Assembly (NCBI GenBank): GCA_964490175.1
Contig: CAZBAI010000001.1
Location: 1-64,000, forward strand
Source: RGIG3077 sp964490175
GTDB taxonomy: Bacteria; Bacillota; Clostridia; Oscillospirales; Ruminococcaceae
Reading direction: 5' to 3'
DNA length: 64,000 bases
Part shown: piece after piece, positions 34,493 through 43,690 of the stretch
How the letters are laid out: the number at the start of each line of letters is the position of its first letter
How positions within the stretch are numbered: position 1 is the stretch's first letter
Position numbers and translations under genes: made by a program
The notes under the pieces: model-generated
Told to the model about the DNA's origin: nothing
The model's input: only the letters and a program-made list of their open reading frames with translations
The model's database searches: none

Positions 34493-36712
34493 TCAGCCCG
34501 AATCGCCGTCGATTGCAAAATACAGTTCGATAATCGAACCCTTGGCAATGCTTTCGCCATAGGCTATGCTTTGGGTGTGAACGGTTGCGCTTGAGTTTGA
34601 CGAAGCGCCTGTAAGTGTGTAGTTCAGCCCGATTGAAGCGAGCGTTGAGTTCGCCTGATAGAGCGACATTCCCGTAAGGTCGGGTACTGTGACAGGCTCT
34701 TGCGTTGTTTCGGCTTCTGTATATATATATACCGTTCCGTCGGCAGGCATTTTGCTGTCGGCTATCGGCATTTGCGCATAAACGGTATCGCCGTCGCCGA
34801 TAACCTCATAGTTAAAGCCTGCACCTTGGATTTTTAAAATTGCGTTTTCGGTGCTCAGTTCAACCAGCGAGGGCACGGAGATATCAAGGGTGAGAAGCTC
34901 TTCATCTGAGTATTCGGGGTAATATCCCAAGTAGGGGAGAATATCGGTCATTATCGCTCTTGCGGTCGGCACGGCGACAATGCTTGCATAATAGTCGCCC
35001 GTTGTCGGCTCATCAACCATAATCAGCATAATGATTTCGGGGTCATAGGCAGGTGTAAAGCAACAATAAGAAGCAACATAAAGGTCATCTCTGCCTTGTG
35101 CGTTGTTTTCGTCCTGCTTTTGCGAAGTTCCGCTTTTTCCGCCGATGCTGTAACCCTTTATGTAGGCGTTGCTGCCGCCGTTTGTTTCAACAACGTTTTC
35201 AAGTGCGTCACGCATTATTTCCGAAGTTTCTTCGGAGATGACCTGCCTTACAACGTCGGTTTCGTGCTTCCATGTAACGTTTCCGTCAGAATCGACGATT
35301 TTGTCAACAACATACGGTGTTACGAGATATCCGCCGTTTATGCAGGCGGCATATGAGGTTATCATTTGCAGTGGGGTGACTTTATTTGTCTGTCCGAATG
35401 AGCATGATGCAAGCTCTACCGGTCCCATTCCCTCATAGCTTTGATAAATGCTTGTTGCTTCAAAAGGCAAATCGATTCCGGTTCTTTCGGTAAGACCGAA
35501 AGCTTTGAAATAATCGCTGAAAGTGCGTGCGCCGAGCCTGTCGGAAATGGAGATGAATGCGGGGTTGCACGAGTTTGCAAGCGCTTCAAAAAAGTTTTGC
35601 GTGCCGTGTCCGCTGGCTTTCCAGCAGTGAAAGGTCGTTCCCGAAACGTTTGTGTCACCGCAGCTGAACATATCGGTAAGAGAAATTGCTTTTTCCTCCA
35701 ATGCCATAGAGCCGGTGACGACCTTGAATACCGAGCCGGGGTAATATATTTCGGTAATGCATTTGTTTTTCCATTGCGTTTCTCTTGCCGCAATATATGC
35801 CTCTTGATATTCGCTTTCGCTTAGCAAATCAAGCTGTGCCTGAACGTTTTTGTCATAAATAACGCTCGGGTTGTTAAGGTCAAAGCCCGGCACGGTCGCC
35901 ATTGCGAGAATAGCGCCTGTATTGCAGTCCATAATAATTCCGCAGGTGCGCTGCGCCACGATTTGGTCTTCAACGACATCGGCAAGATTTTTTTCAAGAT
36001 AATATTGCAGATTTATGTCCAGCGTCAAGTAAATGTCGCTGCCGTTTTGCGCTTCATAAAGCTTTTTGTATTCATAAGCCATTTCATCGCCGTTTGCATC
36101 TGTGGCGGTGATGATTCTTCCGTCGGTGCCGGTCAGTTCATCGTCATATTGATATTCAATACCGTATTGACCCACACCGTCGCCGTTGGTAAAGCCGATG
36201 ACCGATGCGGCAAGTTCGTTTTGCGGATAATAGCGTTTTGTATCTTCAACCGTGCTGATGCACCTTATGCCGTATTCTTCGATGAAAGCGTAAATGTCAT
36301 CAACGACCGATTGCTCAACCTGTGATTTTAAAACCTCATATTGGCTTGATGTTTTGCCCAAAGCCTGTGTCACCTTTGCTTGGTCGATATCGAGCTTTTC
36401 GGCAAGAGTTGAGGTGATAAGCGCCGAATTTTCGGTATCGTATTTTTGGTAAAGCGATGGGTCTACAAATACTTTATATACCGTTGCGCTTGCGGCGAGA
36501 AGCTCGCCGTTGGAGTCATAAATCGAGCCTCTGCTTGCGGAAATGCCGACAGTGCTGAACTGCGTTTCGTTTGCAAGTTTTTTATATTTATCGCTTTGCG
36601 TAACGGCGGTTGCGAAAAGATGACCGACAATCCATATTACAAACACAATAATTACCGAAAACACAAAGATATTCAGCCGCCGAATCATCGAAGTTGTAGG
36701 TTTGTTAGCCAT
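34493..36712 (-). CDS. Class B penicillin-binding protein with PASTA domains (FtsI/PBP2x/SpoVD type)
   Basis: A 739-aa transpeptidase with an N-terminal membrane anchor (residues 10-35) and dimerisation domain (ISASRGSIYDSNGELLA). The catalytic SxxK is in YPGSVFKVV, SxN in ANSCNPAF and KSG in GGKSGTSQK. The C-terminal third carries two PASTA repeats starting at VPSLVELS and VPDLTGMSL. It may be the vegetative septal PBP or the sporulation form SpoVD; sequence alone does not decide. It pairs with FtsW. Confidence 0.93.
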   Translation of the reverse strand: MANKPTTSMIRRLNIFVFSVIIVFVIWIVGHLFATAVTQSDKYKKLANETQFSTVGISASRGSIYDSNGELLAASATVYKVFVDPSLYQKYDTENSALITSTLAEKLDIDQAKVTQALGKTSSQYEVLKSQVEQSVVDDIYAFIEEYGIRCISTVEDTKRYYPQNELAASVIGFTNGDGVGQYGIEYQYDDELTGTDGRIITATDANGDEMAYEYKKLYEAQNGSDIYLTLDINLQYYLEKNLADVVEDQIVAQRTCGIIMDCNTGAILAMATVPGFDLNNPSVIYDKNVQAQLDLLSESEYQEAYIAARETQWKNKCITEIYYPGSVFKVVTGSMALEEKAISLTDMFSCGDTNVSGTTFHCWKASGHGTQNFFEALANSCNPAFISISDRLGARTFSDYFKAFGLTERTGIDLPFEATSIYQSYEGMGPVELASCSFGQTNKVTPLQMITSYAACINGGYLVTPYVVDKIVDSDGNVTWKHETDVVRQVISEETSEIMRDALENVVETNGGSNAYIKGYSIGGKSGTSQKQDENNAQGRDDLYVASYCCFTPAYDPEIIMLIMVDEPTTGDYYASIVAVPTARAIMTDILPYLGYYPEYSDEELLTLDISVPSLVELSTENAILKIQGAGFNYEVIGDGDTVYAQMPIADSKMPADGTVYIYTEAETTQEPVTVPDLTGMSLYQANSTLASIGLNYTLTGASSNSSATVHTQSIAYGESIAKGSIIELYFAIDGDSG

Positions 36713-36885
36713 TGCAAGTCCTCACTTTCTTAAATATCGGTAAAAAACGACTGATATTGCCGTTAAATTTATCATTTTTACCGTCATTTCACTTGTTCTA
36801 CATAAATTCGTCTTTTTTGTAAAAATCTCTATATAGCAAGGAAAGCCAACGCAAAGGTTGACTGTCCTAAAGGTATTATATTTGC

Positions 36886-37362
36886 TTAGCCCATGATATA
36901 TTCCGCAAAATCGTCAAATTTGTCCTTTATTTTGACAAATATATTGGATTTTTCCTCCGTGGTTTGAAGCACGGCGTCTTGCTGAACACTGATGTATTCG
37001 ATTTGCGAGCTGTCGATTTTCTCCAATCCGAGAACGTCCTCGGCATAATTTTCGACGTTTTGCTTTGAAGTCATGCTCTGGATTTCACTTTGCATTTTAA
37101 CATTTTCGCTGTTGATAAGCTCAAGCTGTGCGGTTGTGGTCGAAAGCTCGTTGTAAAGGTCGGCTTCTCTGAGTTTGCCCGCAATCATAAAGCAAAGCAG
37201 AGCGCACACGGCGGCAGAAAGAGCCACAACCTTTAGCGGCACAGCTCTTTTGCGTACCGCTGTGTTGCTTTTAATGCGCTTTATTTGCTCTTTGCTGAGT
37301 TGCTTTGCAGGCGACTCTTCGTATTCCGGAGCGGTTTGATAAGCAAGATTGGACTGTGCCAT
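36886..37362 (-). CDS. ftsL: FtsL-like septum formation protein
   Basis: A 158-aa bitopic protein with a basic N-terminus, one transmembrane helix (VVALSAAVCALLCFMIAG, residues 45-62), then a coiled coil (ELSTTTAQLELINSENVKMQ). The sequence is poorly conserved, as usual for FtsL, so the assignment rests on topology and on position between rsmH and the PBP. The long acidic C-terminal tail is unusual. Confidence 0.75.
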   Translation of the reverse strand: MAQSNLAYQTAPEYEESPAKQLSKEQIKRIKSNTAVRKRAVPLKVVALSAAVCALLCFMIAGKLREADLYNELSTTTAQLELINSENVKMQSEIQSMTSKQNVENYAEDVLGLEKIDSSQIEYISVQQDAVLQTTEEKSNIFVKIKDKFDDFAEYIMG

Positions 37363-37389
37363 TTTAAAATTCCTTTCTATTGTTTGCGT

Positions 37390-38313
37390 TTATTTGATTT
37401 TTTCTATTACTCTGAGCTTTGCACTGCGTGAACGCAGATTATCGTCAAGCTCACATTTGCCGGCTGTAATCGGCTTTTTGAAAAGCAATTTGCCGTTTGG
37501 GGTTTTTCCGCATACACATTGCGGAAACTGCGGTGGGCAGGTGCAGCCCGTGCAATACTGTGCAAAGCGCTTTTTTACAATTCTGTCTTCAAGCGAGTGA
37601 AAGGTGATTACCGCAAGGCGACCGCCGATTTTCAGCGAATCAAATGCGGCGTCAAGCCCTATGGATAAATGCTCAAATTCATTGTTTACCGCAATTCTTA
37701 TGGCTTGAAAAGTCTTTTTGCACGGATTTTTCTCTCTTCTGTATGAAGCGGGAACGTTTTCTTTTATAATTTCGGCAAGCTGCAAGGTAGTTTCGATTTT
37801 GCTTTGCTCACGCCGATTCACAATGCCTCTTGCGATGCTTTTTGCGTTTTTTTCTTCACCGTATTCAAATATGATTTTTGAAAGTTCATCAAGGCTGTAT
37901 GTGTTGACAATATCTGCGGCACTCAAACCGTTTTTGCTCATCCGCATATCAAGCATAGCGTCATTGTGATATGAAAAACCACGCTCGGCGCAGTCAAGCT
38001 GATATGAAGAAACGCCCAAATCCATTAAAATGCCGTCAACACCGTTGATTTTCAGTTCGGCAAGAACCTCTCTCAATTCCGAATAATTTCTATTGACGAC
38101 CTGTGCGTTATATTCGGCAAGGCGGCTTGCTGCCACGGCTACCGCCTCGGGATCTCTGTCAAGCGCTATCAGGCGACCGTTTTGCAGCCTTTGCGCTATA
38201 AGCTTCGAGTGCCCCGCACCGCCTGCCGTGCAGTCAACATAAATCCCATCGGGCTTTATATCAAGCGCCTGTATACATTCGTCAGCCAAAACAGGTAAAT
38301 GCTTAAATTCCAT
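37390..38313 (-). CDS. rsmH: 16S rRNA (cytosine1402-N4)-methyltransferase
   Basis: A 307-aa SAM-dependent methyltransferase. It has HLPVLADECIQAL, the SAM site VDCTAGGAGHS, GILMDLGVSSYQLD and the C-terminal ITFHSLEDRIVKKRF. It modifies C1402 in the ribosomal P site. Standard second gene of the dcw cluster. Confidence 0.97.
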   Translation of the reverse strand: MEFKHLPVLADECIQALDIKPDGIYVDCTAGGAGHSKLIAQRLQNGRLIALDRDPEAVAVAASRLAEYNAQVVNRNYSELREVLAELKINGVDGILMDLGVSSYQLDCAERGFSYHNDAMLDMRMSKNGLSAADIVNTYSLDELSKIIFEYGEEKNAKSIARGIVNRREQSKIETTLQLAEIIKENVPASYRREKNPCKKTFQAIRIAVNNEFEHLSIGLDAAFDSLKIGGRLAVITFHSLEDRIVKKRFAQYCTGCTCPPQFPQCVCGKTPNGKLLFKKPITAGKCELDDNLRSRSAKLRVIEKIK

Positions 38314-38332
38314 TTTTCAATCTTTCATTATA

Positions 38333-38785
38333 TCAGAAGCCGAGTTTTGTCATTGTTTCGATGATATCGTCTTCGCTCATGGCGGAGTTCATATCCTCCC
38401 AACGCTGTTTGTCCCATATTTCGGCTTGCGTTGCTCTGCCGATTACCACAACGTCATGCTCAAGTCCGGCATAAGCACGCAACTTTGGCGAAATCAGTAT
38501 TCGGCCTTGCTTGTCCGGCTCAACCGTGGTGGCGTTTGAAAACACAAATCTTTGCATATTTCTGCTTTCGGTAGCGGGCAAGTCTTTTACTTTTTTCACA
38601 AGCTCTGCCCAGTCTTTATTTGTATAAACGGCAAGGCAACCGTCAAATCCTCTTGTGACAACAAAGCTTGTGCCGAAAATCGCTTTCAGCTTTGTCGGAA
38701 AATTCATTCTTCCCTTGGCGTCAATCGTGTGATTGTATTCGCCCATAAGAAATTCCGCAGTGCAGTTTTCAAAGATATCGTCCAA
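38333..38785 (-). CDS. mraZ: Transcriptional regulator MraZ
   Basis: A 150-aa AbrB-fold protein with two MraZ repeats (MGEYNHTIDAKGRMNFP and VEPDKQGRILISPKL, with the DxxGR motifs). It represses the dcw promoter in other bacteria. The start is probably TTG at 38785, because a near-perfect GGAGGTGA lies 6 nt upstream. This adds 13 residues before the Met where most MraZ proteins begin. An internal ATG at 38746 lacks an RBS. Confidence 0.93.
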   Translation of the reverse strand: MDDIFENCTAEFLMGEYNHTIDAKGRMNFPTKLKAIFGTSFVVTRGFDGCLAVYTNKDWAELVKKVKDLPATESRNMQRFVFSNATTVEPDKQGRILISPKLRAYAGLEHDVVVIGRATQAEIWDKQRWEDMNSAMSEDDIIETMTKLGF

Positions 38786-38831
38786 GCCTTGTCACCTCCG
38801 TTCGGATTTTTGCGGTTGTTGAGTGAAAAAT

Positions 38832-38858
38832 TAACCCAGATAACCCACTTTTAACCAC
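38832..38858 (-). promoter_or_regulatory. Putative MraZ binding repeats
   Basis: Read on the minus strand, three TGG(G/T)T repeats lie 9-11 nt apart just after the inferred transcription start of mraZ. This matches the position and style of MraZ boxes known in other bacteria; autorepression is inferred. Confidence 0.6.
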
Positions 38859-38867
38859 CGTAGGTTA

Positions 38868-38896
38868 ATTATACAACACGCAATCCGAAAAATCAA
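38868..38896 (-). promoter_or_regulatory. Promoter of the dcw cluster (mraZ)
   Basis: Minus-strand TTGATT, 17-nt spacer, TATAAT. Confidence 0.8.
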
Positions 38897-39028
38897 GACA
38901 TCACAGAAAATTTTTGAATATAAATCATTTATAAATTTATCACAGGCGTTTTGTGCATATTCAACAAATTTGAAGATCTCGATTCGGCAAATGAGGTCTT
39001 TTACGGTTTAAAAAAAGGCTTTTAGGCA

Positions 39029-39060
39029 CAAAAAACCTCCGAATCGAATTGATTCGGAGG
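39029..39060 (-). terminator. Intrinsic terminator of metG
   Basis: A perfect 10-bp stem (CCTCCGAATC/GATTCGGAGG) with loop GAATT and a T-run on the minus strand. Confidence 0.9.
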
Positions 39061-39080
39061 ATGTTTGCAAATATTCTGTT

Positions 39081-41021
39081 TTAGTGGATTTTAGAACCGC
39101 AAGGGGCGTCATCGCTTGCAAAAATAACCTTTGCGGAGCCATTTGGCATATCGGCGGCACAAATCATGCCGTTGCTTGTAAGTCCCATCATCGTTCTGGG
39201 TTTTAAATTTGCAACAAACATTACCTTTTTGCCGATTAGGTCGCAGGGCTGATACCATTGAGCAATGCCCGAGCAAATCTGCCTGCCGCCCATTCCGTCA
39301 TCAAGCTGTAAAACAAGCAATTTTTTAGACTTCGGTGCTTTTTCGCATTTGATGACCTTGCCGACACGCAAATCAACTTTTGCAAAATCATCGATTACAA
39401 TTTCATCGGCAATAGGCTCCACTTCGGCTTGAGCTTCCGTGTTTTCCTGCACTTGCGGCATTTTTGCGTTAATTTCCTTCAAAAGCTTTTCCGTATCAAG
39501 TCTTGTGAAAAGCACTTTGGGAGTGCCGACGTTTTTGCCGCTTGATATTTTTCCGAAACCGTTAAGGCTGTCATAATCGGCGATATCCGTGCCGATTTGT
39601 TCAAAAATAGATTTTGCCGTTTCGGGCATAAACGGTGAAATCAAAATCGCAATAAACCTAATGCTTTCAAGCAAATTATAAAGCACCGTGCCGAGCCTGC
39701 CGCATAGAGCTTCGTCTTTTGCCAAAGCCCACGGCATTGTTTCGTCAATATATTTATTACTGCGCCTTGCCAAATTCATAACGCTGTCGAGAGCGTCGCT
39801 GATTCGGTATTCGTTAAAGGCGCAGTCAACCTTTTTCACGGTTTCGAGGGAAAAGTCGCAAAGCCCGTCATCAACGGCTTCTTTGCAGGTGTTTTCGGGA
39901 ATAACGCCGTCAAAGTATTTGTTTACCATGGCGACTGTTCTGTTTACAAGATTGCCCAAGGTGTTGGCAAGATCGGAATTATAGCGCTCAAAAACGGTTT
40001 CGTAGGTTATCGAGCCGTCCGAAGCATACGGCATTTCGGCAAGCAGATAATAGCGCACCGCATCAACGCCGATAAGCTTTACCAAATCGTCGGCATAAAT
40101 TGTATTTCCTCTGGATTTTGACATTTTGTCATTGCCGAAGAGCATCCACGGATGACCGAAAATCTGTTTTGGGAGCGGTTCGCCGAGAGCCATGAGCATA
40201 ATCGGCCAATAAATCGAGTGAAAACGTACGATATCCTTGCCGATGATATGCACATCGGCGGGCCAATATTTGGAATAATCGTCGGAATTGTTTCCGTCTG
40301 CGGTGTATCCGAGCCCTGTAATGTAGTTTGAAAGCGCATCTATCCACACATATATAACGTGCTTTTCGTCAAAACTTACCGGCACGCCCCATTTGAATGA
40401 TGAGCGTGAAACGCACAAATCCTGCAAGCCGGGCTTGATGAAGTTGTTGAGCATTTCTTTTTTGCGGCTTTCCGGATAAATAAAATCGGGGTTTTGTTCG
40501 ATATAATCTTCAAGCTGCTTTTGATATTTTGAAAGCCGCAGGAAGTAAGCTTCCTCCTTTGCGGGCTTTACCTCTCTGCCGCAGTCGGGGCATTTTCCGT
40601 CAACTAATTGCGATTGCGTCCAAAAGCTTTCGCATGGGGTGCAGTAAAGCCCTTCGTATTCGCTTTTGTATATATCGCCCTGATCATACAGCTTTTTGAA
40701 AATCTTCTGCACAGCCCGTTCGTGATAGCTGTCCGTTGTTCTTATAAAATGATCATATGTCGTGTTGAGCAAATCGCAAATTTCCTTAATTTCACCTGCA
40801 ACTTTATCAACATATTCTTTCGGTGAAACGCCGGCTTTGCTTGCGTATTCTTCGATTTTTTGACCGTGTTCGTCGGTGCCTGTCTGAAAACGCACATCAT
40901 AGCCGAGCATTCGCTTATAGCGGGCAATGGCGTCGGTCATGACAATTTCGTAGCTGTTGCCGATGTGCGGCTTTCTTGATGTGTAGGCAATTGCCGTTGT
41001 AATGTAATATTTCGGTTTCAT
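39081..41021 (-). CDS. metG: Methionyl-tRNA synthetase
   Basis: A 646-aa class I synthetase: HIGN near residue 20, a four-Cys zinc knuckle (CTPCESF..CPDC), WIDALSNYITG, and KMSKSRG near residue 300. The C-terminal 110 residues form an EMAP/Trbp111 tRNA-binding domain (DLRVGKVIKCEKAPKSKKLL), common in Firmicutes. A strong RBS (AGGAGG) precedes the ATG. Confidence 0.97.
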   Translation of the reverse strand: MKPKYYITTAIAYTSRKPHIGNSYEIVMTDAIARYKRMLGYDVRFQTGTDEHGQKIEEYASKAGVSPKEYVDKVAGEIKEICDLLNTTYDHFIRTTDSYHERAVQKIFKKLYDQGDIYKSEYEGLYCTPCESFWTQSQLVDGKCPDCGREVKPAKEEAYFLRLSKYQKQLEDYIEQNPDFIYPESRKKEMLNNFIKPGLQDLCVSRSSFKWGVPVSFDEKHVIYVWIDALSNYITGLGYTADGNNSDDYSKYWPADVHIIGKDIVRFHSIYWPIMLMALGEPLPKQIFGHPWMLFGNDKMSKSRGNTIYADDLVKLIGVDAVRYYLLAEMPYASDGSITYETVFERYNSDLANTLGNLVNRTVAMVNKYFDGVIPENTCKEAVDDGLCDFSLETVKKVDCAFNEYRISDALDSVMNLARRSNKYIDETMPWALAKDEALCGRLGTVLYNLLESIRFIAILISPFMPETAKSIFEQIGTDIADYDSLNGFGKISSGKNVGTPKVLFTRLDTEKLLKEINAKMPQVQENTEAQAEVEPIADEIVIDDFAKVDLRVGKVIKCEKAPKSKKLLVLQLDDGMGGRQICSGIAQWYQPCDLIGKKVMFVANLKPRTMMGLTSNGMICAADMPNGSAKVIFASDDAPCGSKIH

Positions 41022-41085
41022 TGTTTTTCCTCCTGATGAAAGAGATTTTGTGCGGCTTCATCAATGGCAAAAAGCCACTATATGG

Positions 41086-41114
41086 ATTATACCACAAGAA
41101 AAAGCATTTGTCAC
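41086..41114 (-). promoter_or_regulatory. Promoter and hairpin leader of metG
   Basis: Minus-strand GTGACA, 17-nt spacer, TGgTATAAT. The short leader contains GTGGC/GCCAT and GATGAA/TTCATC hairpins, the second ending at the RBS. No T-box signature is seen. Confidence 0.75.
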
Positions 41115-41136
41115 GCTTTTTTTAAACAAACCGAAA

Positions 41137-41415
41137 TTATGACTGAGAAGATTCTTTTTCGTGCTTTTTGTTTACAAAATACAGTGCAAAGTCAATGCTG
41201 ACCATAACAAGATTGATGATATAAACCGCAAGCACGAAGTTGATGTTTCCGCTGACGATTTTTCCCACAATTCCGCAGATGTAGCCGAGAATTATCGCAA
41301 ATATGAAGAAAACGCTTTTGCCCTTTGTGGATTTTGAAGTGTAGCTTTTGTAAACCGAAATAGGCCACGAAAGACCGAAACATACGAGCATTGCAAATTC
41401 AAAAAACGACGCCAT
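41137..41415 (-). CDS. PQ-loop/SemiSWEET-like small membrane protein
   Basis: A 92-aa protein with three hydrophobic helices. GLSWPISVYKSYTSKSTKGK resembles the PQ-loop segment of SemiSWEET sugar transporters (Pro in helix 1, then KS..KSTKG), and the length fits one three-helix bundle. SemiSWEETs act as dimers in sugar facilitation; substrate is unknown here. The ATG at 41415 has GAGGA upstream. It is divergent from a LysR regulator with interleaved promoters. Confidence 0.7.
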   Translation of the reverse strand: MASFFEFAMLVCFGLSWPISVYKSYTSKSTKGKSVFFIFAIILGYICGIVGKIVSGNINFVLAVYIINLVMVSIDFALYFVNKKHEKESSQS

Positions 41416-41453
41416 AAAAATTCCTCTTTTCATTTGTTTTTTTACATTTTTTT

Positions 41454-41482
41454 ATTATATCATTGACATTCGGCACTGTAAA
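41454..41482 (-). promoter_or_regulatory. Promoter of the PQ-loop gene
   Basis: Minus-strand TTTACA, 17-nt spacer, TGaTATAAT; interleaved with the plus-strand lysR promoter. Confidence 0.8.
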
Positions 41483-41491
41483 ATATATAAT
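41463..41491 (+). promoter_or_regulatory. Promoter of the lysR-type gene
   Basis: TTGACA, 17-nt spacer, TATAAT. Its position shows that translation must begin downstream of about 41497. Confidence 0.85.
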
Positions 41492-41531
41492 AATTATAAT
41501 ATCGATAGCTTTTGGCTATGATTTAAAAAGG

Positions 41532-42419
41532 GTGATAAATACGGACTATAACAAGCTTTATTATTTTTACGTCACCGCAAAGCTTTGCCACGTCACAAAT
41601 GCGGCACGAAAGCTTTGCATTGCGCAGCCCTCGCTCACAAAGTCGATAAAATTGCTGGAAGAAGAGCTTGGTGCGCCGCTGTTTTACAAGCACAAAAGAA
41701 ACATATATCTTACGCCGCTCGGTGAGTTGCTGAAAAATCGGCTTGACGATGTTTTCCCTTTGCTTGACAGCATAGGCCGTGAATTTGACAACGCAAAAAG
41801 CAAATCGAAAAATGAAATAAATGTCAACGTGCTTGCGGCTTCGGCAATGGTAACACAGGCGATTGTAGAATATAAGCGAAGCAACCCGAAAGCGATTTTT
41901 CACGTTGTGCAAAACGAAGCCGAAAGCTGCTGTGATGTTTCGGTTTCGACCGATGATGTTGATTTTTCGCATTTGCCGAGCTTTGAAAAAAAGGAAATTA
42001 TCGGTGAGAGCATATATTTGGCGGTATCGCAAAGGTCGGAATTTGCACAGCTTGAATCGGTGGATTTGAGGTCGGTTGCAAATCACGGCTTTATAAGTCT
42101 TGCCGGGTCAAGACTTTTCAGAAGAGTTTGCGACAGAATGTGCCGAAGCGCACAAATTGAACCGCAGATTATTTTTGAATCCGATTCGCCCATATCCGTT
42201 ATGAATCTGATTCGCTCAAATGTGGGAATAGGCTTTTGGCCTGCGTTTTCGTGGGGAGAAAAACCGACCGATGTAGCCTTTATACCCATAATGAATACGC
42301 TTTGCCGCAGACAGCTTATCGTCGGCTTGCACAGCGTGTGCGGCATTTCGGAAATATCGGCTGATTTTTACGGCTTTTTGGTTGAATTTATCAAGTGCCG
42401 TGCGGATGAAAATTTGTGA
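41532..42419 (+). CDS. LysR-family transcriptional regulator
   Basis: About 295 aa. The winged helix-turn-helix is at the N-terminus (LYYFYVTAKLCHVTNAARKL..AQPSLTKSIKLLEEELGAPLF), followed by a PBP2-like effector domain (GIGFWPAFSWG near the end). The reading frame is open back to 41463, but that lies in the -35 box. GTG at 41532 is the most likely start, though its RBS is weak. It probably controls itself and the divergent PQ-loop gene. Confidence 0.85.
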   Translation: MINTDYNKLYYFYVTAKLCHVTNAARKLCIAQPSLTKSIKLLEEELGAPLFYKHKRNIYLTPLGELLKNRLDDVFPLLDSIGREFDNAKSKSKNEINVNVLAASAMVTQAIVEYKRSNPKAIFHVVQNEAESCCDVSVSTDDVDFSHLPSFEKKEIIGESIYLAVSQRSEFAQLESVDLRSVANHGFISLAGSRLFRRVCDRMCRSAQIEPQIIFESDSPISVMNLIRSNVGIGFWPAFSWGEKPTDVAFIPIMNTLCRRQLIVGLHSVCGISEISADFYGFLVEFIKCRADENL

Positions 42420-42427
42420 TTTTTCGG

Positions 42428-42456
42428 TTGACAATTCTATGCGATTATGATATAAT
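42428..42456 (+). promoter_or_regulatory. Promoter of the surface-sugar operon
   Basis: TTGACA, 17-nt spacer, TGaTATAAT, immediately after lysR. Confidence 0.88.
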
Positions 42457-42520
42457 CTAATGTGTGTATTTGAATAACGAAAAGCGCTGCAACTGCAATA
42501 ACGGCGCCGAAAGGATAAAA

Positions 42521-43663
42521 ATGGTTTTAGATGAAACAAAAGAGCGGCAAGCAGCCGGCAAAATCGATCCGTGCAATTACGTTTTGTCGGTTGTTATTCC
42601 CTGCTATAACGAAAAAGACACGATAGAGGCAATTGTTGATGAGGTTATAAAAGCTCCGATTGCAAAAAAAGAAATTATCGTTGTAGATAATTGCTCAACC
42701 GACGGCACAAGGGAGATACTCAAAGAAAAGATAGAGTCAAAGGTCGCAAAGGTAATATATAACGAAAAGAACATCGGCAAGGGCGGTTCGCTTATAAGAG
42801 GGTTTGACGCCGCAACGGGCGATATCGTCGTTGTTCAAGACGCAGACCTTGAATACGACCCGGTTAAGGATTATCCGAAATTGGTCGCACCGATTATCGC
42901 CGGTGAAACTCAGGTCGTTTACGGTTCGAGGTTTATCAAGGAAAATCACAATACGGGCAGTCCGCTCAATTATGCCGCAAATAAGATTTTGACAAGCTTT
43001 TCCAATATGATGACAGGGCTTAACGTCACCGATGTGGAAACCTGCTACAAGACCTTTTCACGAGAGGCGATAAAATCCATCAATCTGGTTGAGCATAATT
43101 TCGGATTTGAGCCGGAAGTTACGGGAAAGATTGCGCAAAAGGGCTACACCGTAAAAGAAGTGCCGGTCGAATACTATCCCAGACCGTCCAGCGCCGGCAA
43201 AAAGGTTAAATTCCGCCACGGTTTTTTGACATTGCACTGCATTATAAAATATCGCAACAAGCAGGCTGTCGGCAAGCTTTTAAAGCAGTTTGCTTCATAC
43301 TTTATCGCAGGCGGTACGGCGGCTGTCGTAAACTGGCTTTTGTTTGCGCTGTTTAACGAAAAAATGCTGCTCGGATGGAGCGTATCGACAATTCTTTCGT
43401 TTGTTATAGCGTTGGCTGTAAATCTTGTAATGGGCAGGCTCACCACCTTTAAAAAATCGGCAAGCACACGTACGCTTGCAAGCGATATACTGCCGGTGTT
43501 TTTGGTGAGCGCCGTAGGTCTGGCTTTTGATTTGCTGCTTATGGCGCTGTTTGTCGAAGCACTTTCCGCACCGGAGATGATAAGCAAAATTATTTCCACC
43601 GGTATTGTCTTTATCTGGAACTTTTTGGGCAGGCGCATATTTATCTACAATAACGAAAACTGA
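42521..43663 (+). CDS. Family 2 glycosyltransferase fused to a GtrA membrane domain
   Basis: A 380-aa protein. Residues 20-245 are a GT2 domain of the dolichol-phosphate-mannose-synthase type (VVIPCYNEKDTIEAIV, VDNCSTDGTREIL, DADLEYDP). Residues 255-380 form four membrane helices of the GtrA/DPMS family (FIAGGTAAVVNWLLFALF). Such fusions charge polyprenyl phosphate with a sugar and may flip it. The ATG at 42521 has AAAGGA. First gene of the six-gene sugar operon. Confidence 0.9.
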   Translation: MVLDETKERQAAGKIDPCNYVLSVVIPCYNEKDTIEAIVDEVIKAPIAKKEIIVVDNCSTDGTREILKEKIESKVAKVIYNEKNIGKGGSLIRGFDAATGDIVVVQDADLEYDPVKDYPKLVAPIIAGETQVVYGSRFIKENHNTGSPLNYAANKILTSFSNMMTGLNVTDVETCYKTFSREAIKSINLVEHNFGFEPEVTGKIAQKGYTVKEVPVEYYPRPSSAGKKVKFRHGFLTLHCIIKYRNKQAVGKLLKQFASYFIAGGTAAVVNWLLFALFNEKMLLGWSVSTILSFVIALAVNLVMGRLTTFKKSASTRTLASDILPVFLVSAVGLAFDLLLMALFVEALSAPEMISKIISTGIVFIWNFLGRRIFIYNNEN

Positions 43664-43690
43664 TTTTAAAATAAATATACGGAGAAAAAT

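Noticed and set aside
41463..41531. Upstream start for the LysR protein at 41463.
   Set aside because: That codon is part of the -35 box of the gene's own promoter and cannot be in the mRNA.
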